Below, in pieces: positions 5,329 through 7,743 of a DNA stretch of 7,743 nucleotides (position 1 is its first letter; every line of letters starts with the position of its first letter). Source of the DNA: an uncultured Petrimonas sp. Lineage in GTDB: Bacteria > Bacteroidota > Bacteroidia > Bacteroidales > Dysgonomonadaceae. The notes below the pieces were generated by a model that was not told the origin of the DNA, made no database searches, and was given only the letters and a program-made list of their open reading frames with translations. The stretch spans positions 1 through 7,743 of the forward strand of contig CAKTUP010000095.1 of assembly GCA_934621705.1 (NCBI GenBank), given 5' to 3'. The translations under genes were made by a program, and so were the position numbers.

Positions 5329-5634
5329 ATGATCAAACACATTGTGCTATTTAAACTGGCCGATGAGGCCGAGGGCAATTCGAAAGCCGAAAACGCGGCT
5401 ATCATCAAGCAACGCCTTGAGACGCTGAAAGATTCCATTCCCGAAATTCTGAAAATGGAAGTATCGATAAATCATCCCGATGCTCCTGCCGGCAACTACG
5501 ACATCGTGCTCGACAGCGAATTTAAAAACCTGGACGATTTGCAAACCTACATCACACATCCCGAGCACCAAAAAGTGGGAGGATTCATCGTTAAGGTGCG
5601 AACGGAGCGGGCAGCTATTGATTATGAATTCTAA
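5329..5634 (+). CDS. Dabb-family (stress-responsive alpha/beta barrel) protein
   Basis: The 101-residue protein matches the small dimeric alpha+beta barrel fold called Dabb. It opens with MIKHIVLFKL, where His4 and the following strand are the family hallmark, has a helix around 19-34 that includes KQRLETLKDSIP, a central strand NYDIVLDSEF (56-65), and the conserved YITHPEHQKVGGFI segment (74-87) with His77 and His80. Some family members are stress-induced plant proteins and others are polyketide or cannabinoid cyclases, but most bacterial ones have no known reaction, so I assign no substrate. The ATG at 5329 starts directly at the hallmark. It is a single-gene unit: its stop overlaps the stem of its own terminator, and gyrB downstream has a separate promoter. 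The composite inverted repeat lies 123 bp upstream. Confidence 0.88.
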   Translation: MIKHIVLFKLADEAEGNSKAENAAIIKQRLETLKDSIPEILKMEVSINHPDAPAGNYDIVLDSEFKNLDDLQTYITHPEHQKVGGFIVKVRTERAAIDYEF

Positions 5635-5657
5635 GCGGCTTTTTGGCCGCTTTCTTT
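5633..5657 (+). terminator. Terminator of the Dabb gene
   Basis: AAGCGGC (5633-5639) pairs with GCCGCTT (5646-5652) around a six-base loop, followed by TTTCTTT. The stem begins within the TAA stop codon of the gene, so the 3' untranslated part is essentially the terminator alone. Confidence 0.85.
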
Positions 5658-5679
5658 GTGCTAAAAAAACGAAAAACGG

Positions 5680-5710
5680 TTGGTAGAATGGCGATTTTTT
5701 CGTATATTTG
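5680..5710 (+). promoter_or_regulatory. gyrB promoter
   Basis: TTG at 5680-5682, a 20-nt spacer and TATATTTG at 5703-5710 match the Bacteroidota promoter pattern. The predicted start near 5717 gives a leader of about 64 nt. The ATG is preceded by AAAGGATTAAA, a weak purine-rich ribosome site at best. Supercoiling control, known for gyrB elsewhere, cannot be read from this sequence. Confidence 0.75.
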
Positions 5711-5771
5711 TTCGATTTTTTAGCCAACAAGCTAATGCGAATAAATTACTAATTTTCAGAGAGATATTTAA

Positions 5772-7739
<1,968 letters not shown>

Positions 7740-7743
7740 AAAA

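Overview
The window reads as a core-genome segment of a Bacteroidota bacterium, most likely of the order Bacteroidales. The evidence is the gene order (rpmH, a stand-alone PASTA protein, an RluD-type pseudouridine synthase, ddl and an acyltransferase; tRNA-Glu with rpsT; gyrB), the 652-residue GyrB without the proteobacterial TOPRIM insertion, near absence of Shine-Dalgarno sequences, and several promoters of the Bacteroidota form TTTG/TTG-N19-20-TAnnTTTG. This assignment is inferred from family knowledge; no database was searched.

Left half, minus strand (about 1-4032). rpmH (ribosomal protein L34) comes first in transcription order, with its own promoter and a hairpin/U-tract terminator. 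Behind the terminator is a tightly packed four-gene cluster: a membrane-anchored PASTA protein, a large-subunit pseudouridine synthase (RluD family), D-alanine--D-alanine ligase (ddl) and a PlsC-like acyltransferase that runs off the left edge. Gaps inside the cluster are 24, 17 and 4 bp, so it is probably one operon linking peptidoglycan precursor synthesis, phospholipid acylation and ribosome modification. The PASTA and RluD frames are in register, separated by a single TAA. The rluD/ddl junction is built from a 7-bp tandem repeat.

Centre (about 4033-4690). Divergent promoters separate rpmH from a plus-strand unit of tRNA-Glu(UUC) followed by rpsT (ribosomal protein S20), which ends at a strong terminator. 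Ribosomal protein and tRNA genes thus share this block.

Gap of about 640 bp between rpsT and the Dabb gene (4690-5328). It is not empty. It holds (i) a second strong hairpin; (ii) on the minus strand, a 37-codon ORF for a single-pass membrane miniprotein with a very basic tail and a TAnnTTTG promoter element just upstream; and (iii) a 209-bp composite inverted repeat, made of three small hairpins mirrored about position 5102. This last is the most striking unexplained structure in the window and looks like a REP/BIME- or MITE-type element.

Right half, plus strand (5329-7739). A 101-residue Dabb-family protein with its own terminator is followed by a complete gyrB with a clear promoter. The remaining bases after the gyrB stop are uninformative.
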